Program-made: the position numbers and the translations under genes | Notes under the pieces: generated by a model | Database searches by the model: none | The model's input: the letters and a program-made list of their open reading frames with translations, nothing else | Told to the model about the DNA's origin: nothing | Source: Paracoccaceae bacterium | Lineage (GTDB): Bacteria > Pseudomonadota > Alphaproteobacteria > Rhodobacterales > Rhodobacteraceae | Length of the DNA stretch: 64,000 nt | Direction: 5' to 3' | NCBI GenBank assembly: GCA_014879735.1 | Contig: JACSRN010000132.1 | Span: 17,102 to 81,101, forward strand | Shown: piece after piece, positions 62,754 through 64,000 of the stretch | Numbering within the stretch: the stretch's first letter is position 1 | Layout of the letters: the number at the start of each line of letters is the position of its first letter

Positions 62754-63419
62754 ATGCCCGCCTGGCGCCCCGGACTGGCCGATCTGCCCGGACGGATCCC
62801 GCTTTTCCCGCTGCCCGGGGCGCTTTTGCTGCCCCGGGCCAGGATCCCGCTCTTCATCTTCGAACCGCGCTATTTGGCGATGGTCGAGGATTGCATGAAG
62901 ACATCGCATCGGTTGATCGGCATGATCTCGGCCCGCGAGGCCATCGGTCTGCCGCAACCCGGCCCCCCACAGTTGGCGGCCGTCGGCTGTGCCGGGCGGC
63001 TGACGGAATTCGCCGAGGCCGAAGATGGCCGGCTGATGATCGCGCTATCCGGTGTCTCGCGCTTTCACCTGCGCGAGGAGGTGTCCGGCTTCACCCCCTA
63101 TCGCCGCGCCGAGGTGGATTGGGCGCCGTTCGCCCGCGACCTCGGCCCGGCCGACGAGGACCCCGGCTTCAACCGGACCAGCTTTGTTTCGCTGCTGCAG
63201 CGGTTTCTCGACTCGCACGGGCTTTCCGCCCCCGCGACCGAGTTGCGCGACGCCCCGGTCGGGCGGTTGATCGACGATGCCGCGATGCTGCTGCCGCTGC
63301 CACCCGAGGACAAACAGGCGCTGCTCGAGGCGCCGGGCCTTGCCTCCCGGCGCGAAACGCTGGTGACGCTGATGGAATTCGCCCTGCGGGGCGGCAACCC
63401 GAAGGATCCCCGCCAATGA
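62754..63419 (+). CDS. LON substrate-binding-domain protein
   Basis: A 221-residue protein consisting of the N-terminal domain of Lon protease alone ('[26 protein letters not shown]', the family start). It has no ATPase or protease part. These stand-alone LON-domain proteins are widespread and their function is unsettled. Overlaps the Trm112 gene by four bases. Confidence 0.92.
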   Translation: MPAWRPGLADLPGRIPLFPLPGALLLPRARIPLFIFEPRYLAMVEDCMKTSHRLIGMISAREAIGLPQPGPPQLAAVGCAGRLTEFAEAEDGRLMIALSGVSRFHLREEVSGFTPYRRAEVDWAPFARDLGPADEDPGFNRTSFVSLLQRFLDSHGLSAPATELRDAPVGRLIDDAAMLLPLPPEDKQALLEAPGLASRRETLVTLMEFALRGGNPKDPRQ

Positions 63420-63595
63420 CCGATACCGCCGCCGACCGCCGCATGCTGGAGGCCCTGGTCTGCCCCGTGACCCATGCCGTCCTGACCTGGGACCCCGAGC
63501 GTCGGGAGCTCATCTCCAAGGCAGCGCACCTGGCCTTTCCGGTGCGTGACGGCATTCCGGTCATGCTGGTTTCGGAAGCGCGCAAGCTCGACTGA
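63416..63595 (+). CDS. Trm112/UPF0434-family small protein
   Basis: A 59-residue protein with the Trm112-like pattern '[17 protein letters not shown]' and '[17 protein letters not shown]'. Of the usual zinc cysteines only one (Cys16) is seen. Such proteins activate methyltransferases in other organisms. The ATG overlaps the preceding stop (ATGA). Confidence 0.88.
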   Translation: MTDTAADRRMLEALVCPVTHAVLTWDPERRELISKAAHLAFPVRDGIPVMLVSEARKLD

Positions 63596-63598
63596 GCC

Positions 63599-64000
63599 TC
63601 AGCCCGCCCGCCCGCGCCAACGGCCCAGAATATAGGCCGCCGTCATCAGGTCGAGATGCGCGCCGCCGCCGTTCTTGGCGATGGTGATCTCGTCCTGCGA
63701 CCGGCGGGCATACCGCCCCGAGGCCAGATCGTAGAAATCGGCAATGATCGACTCCTCGGTCAATGCGCCCGAGGCGATCGGCTGCATGATTTCGCCGATC
63801 TGGTGGACCGTCGTGACCCGCGCATCGACAAAGACCCGCGCACGGGACACGGCGTCATCGTCCACCTCGCGCATGTCGGGCAGATAGGCGCCGATCAGGT
63901 CGAGATGCTGGCCCGGCTGCAGCCAGTCGCCCCGGATCAACGGCTCGGTCGACATGGTGCAGGTGCAGATCACCTCGGCCCAGCGCACCGCCGGCTCCAG
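63599..64000 (-). CDS. Ornithine cyclodeaminase/mu-crystallin family protein, N-terminus beyond window edge
   Basis: The last about 133 residues of the coding region, open to the right edge. The segment 'ADVICTCT'-like ('AEVICTCTMSTEPLI'), 'HLDLIGAYLPDMREVD' and 'ITIAKNGGGAHLDLMTAAYIL' is the C-terminal Rossmann part of the ornithine cyclodeaminase/mu-crystallin family, NAD(P)-dependent enzymes that form or reduce cyclic imines. The substrate cannot be assigned from this fragment. Confidence 0.88.
   Translation of the reverse strand: MEPAVRWAEVICTCTMSTEPLIRGDWLQPGQHLDLIGAYLPDMREVDDDAVSRARVFVDARVTTVHQIGEIMQPIASGALTEESIIADFYDLASGRYARRSQDEITIAKNGGGAHLDLMTAAYILGRWRGRAG

Noticed and set aside
1-64000. 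Search for CRISPR arrays, tRNA or rRNA genes, intact insertion sequences and phage genes
   Set aside because: No regularly spaced direct repeats, no tRNA cloverleaf ending, no rRNA and no transposase or phage structural reading frame were found by eye.

Overview
This is a GC-rich chromosomal window of an alphaproteobacterium, almost certainly a member of the Rhodobacteraceae/Paracoccaceae. The evidence is the gene content: a Rhodobacter-type porin, a 47-residue aa3-type cytochrome oxidase subunit IV, a TIGR02302/DUF4175 protein, a DUF3576 lipoprotein, ETF-ubiquinone oxidoreductase, polyhydroxybutyrate genes, and the leuS-lptE-holA block. No rRNA, tRNA, CRISPR array, phage or intact insertion sequence was seen.

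Layout. (1) 1-12.5 kb is an accessory catabolic island. It holds a CUT2-type ABC importer (one chain fuses the ATPase to a permease), an enolase-superfamily enzyme, an aldehyde dehydrogenase (cut by the window edge), a crotonase-family protein, an SDR, a HisD-like dehydrogenase and two LacI-family repressors. Two promoters on the island share a near-identical LacI-type operator, which links the importer/catabolic operon to the crotonase gene. (2) 12.7-18 kb is an RND efflux operon with two adaptor subunits and no outer-membrane channel gene. (3) 18-27.8 kb is housekeeping: plsC-ftsX-ftsE, a zinc-ribbon membrane protein, DUF4175, lysA, two tiny lipoproteins, argH and a TlpA-like thioredoxin. 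(4) 27.8-31.7 kb is a compact signalling cluster: two exported FecR-domain proteins, a CRP-type regulator with an intact cAMP pocket, and a CHASE2 membrane adenylate/guanylate cyclase. (5) 31.8-38.6 kb carries an SH3 protein, xthA, a 540-bp region with two related terminator/anti-SD modules that may be sRNAs, an orphan OmpR-type regulator, ribA, an L,D-transpeptidase-fold protein, an amylosucrase-like enzyme and a YggS/PLPBP protein. (6) 38.7-64 kb is conserved core: porin, DUF3576, holA-lptE-leuS, an MBL hydrolase, the COX subunit IV gene missing from the ORF track, mobAB, greA, ETF-QO, a TPR protein, ispE, a polyprenyl diphosphate synthase, a methyltransferase, phbB and phbA, an EAL protein, tag, a thioredoxin-TPR protein, a LON-domain protein, a Trm112-like protein and an ornithine cyclodeaminase-family gene cut by the window edge.

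How it works together. The island at the left looks like uptake and oxidation of an unidentified sugar, polyol or sugar acid under two LacI repressors. The 27.8-31.7 kb cluster reads as a self-contained loop: periplasmic FecR domains and a periplasmic CHASE2 sensor, a cytoplasmic cyclase, and a dedicated cyclic-nucleotide-responsive transcription factor encoded with an 8-bp overlap. The two points I would look at first are this cluster and the paired sRNA-like modules upstream of xthA. All assignments rest on reading the sequence; no database search was run.
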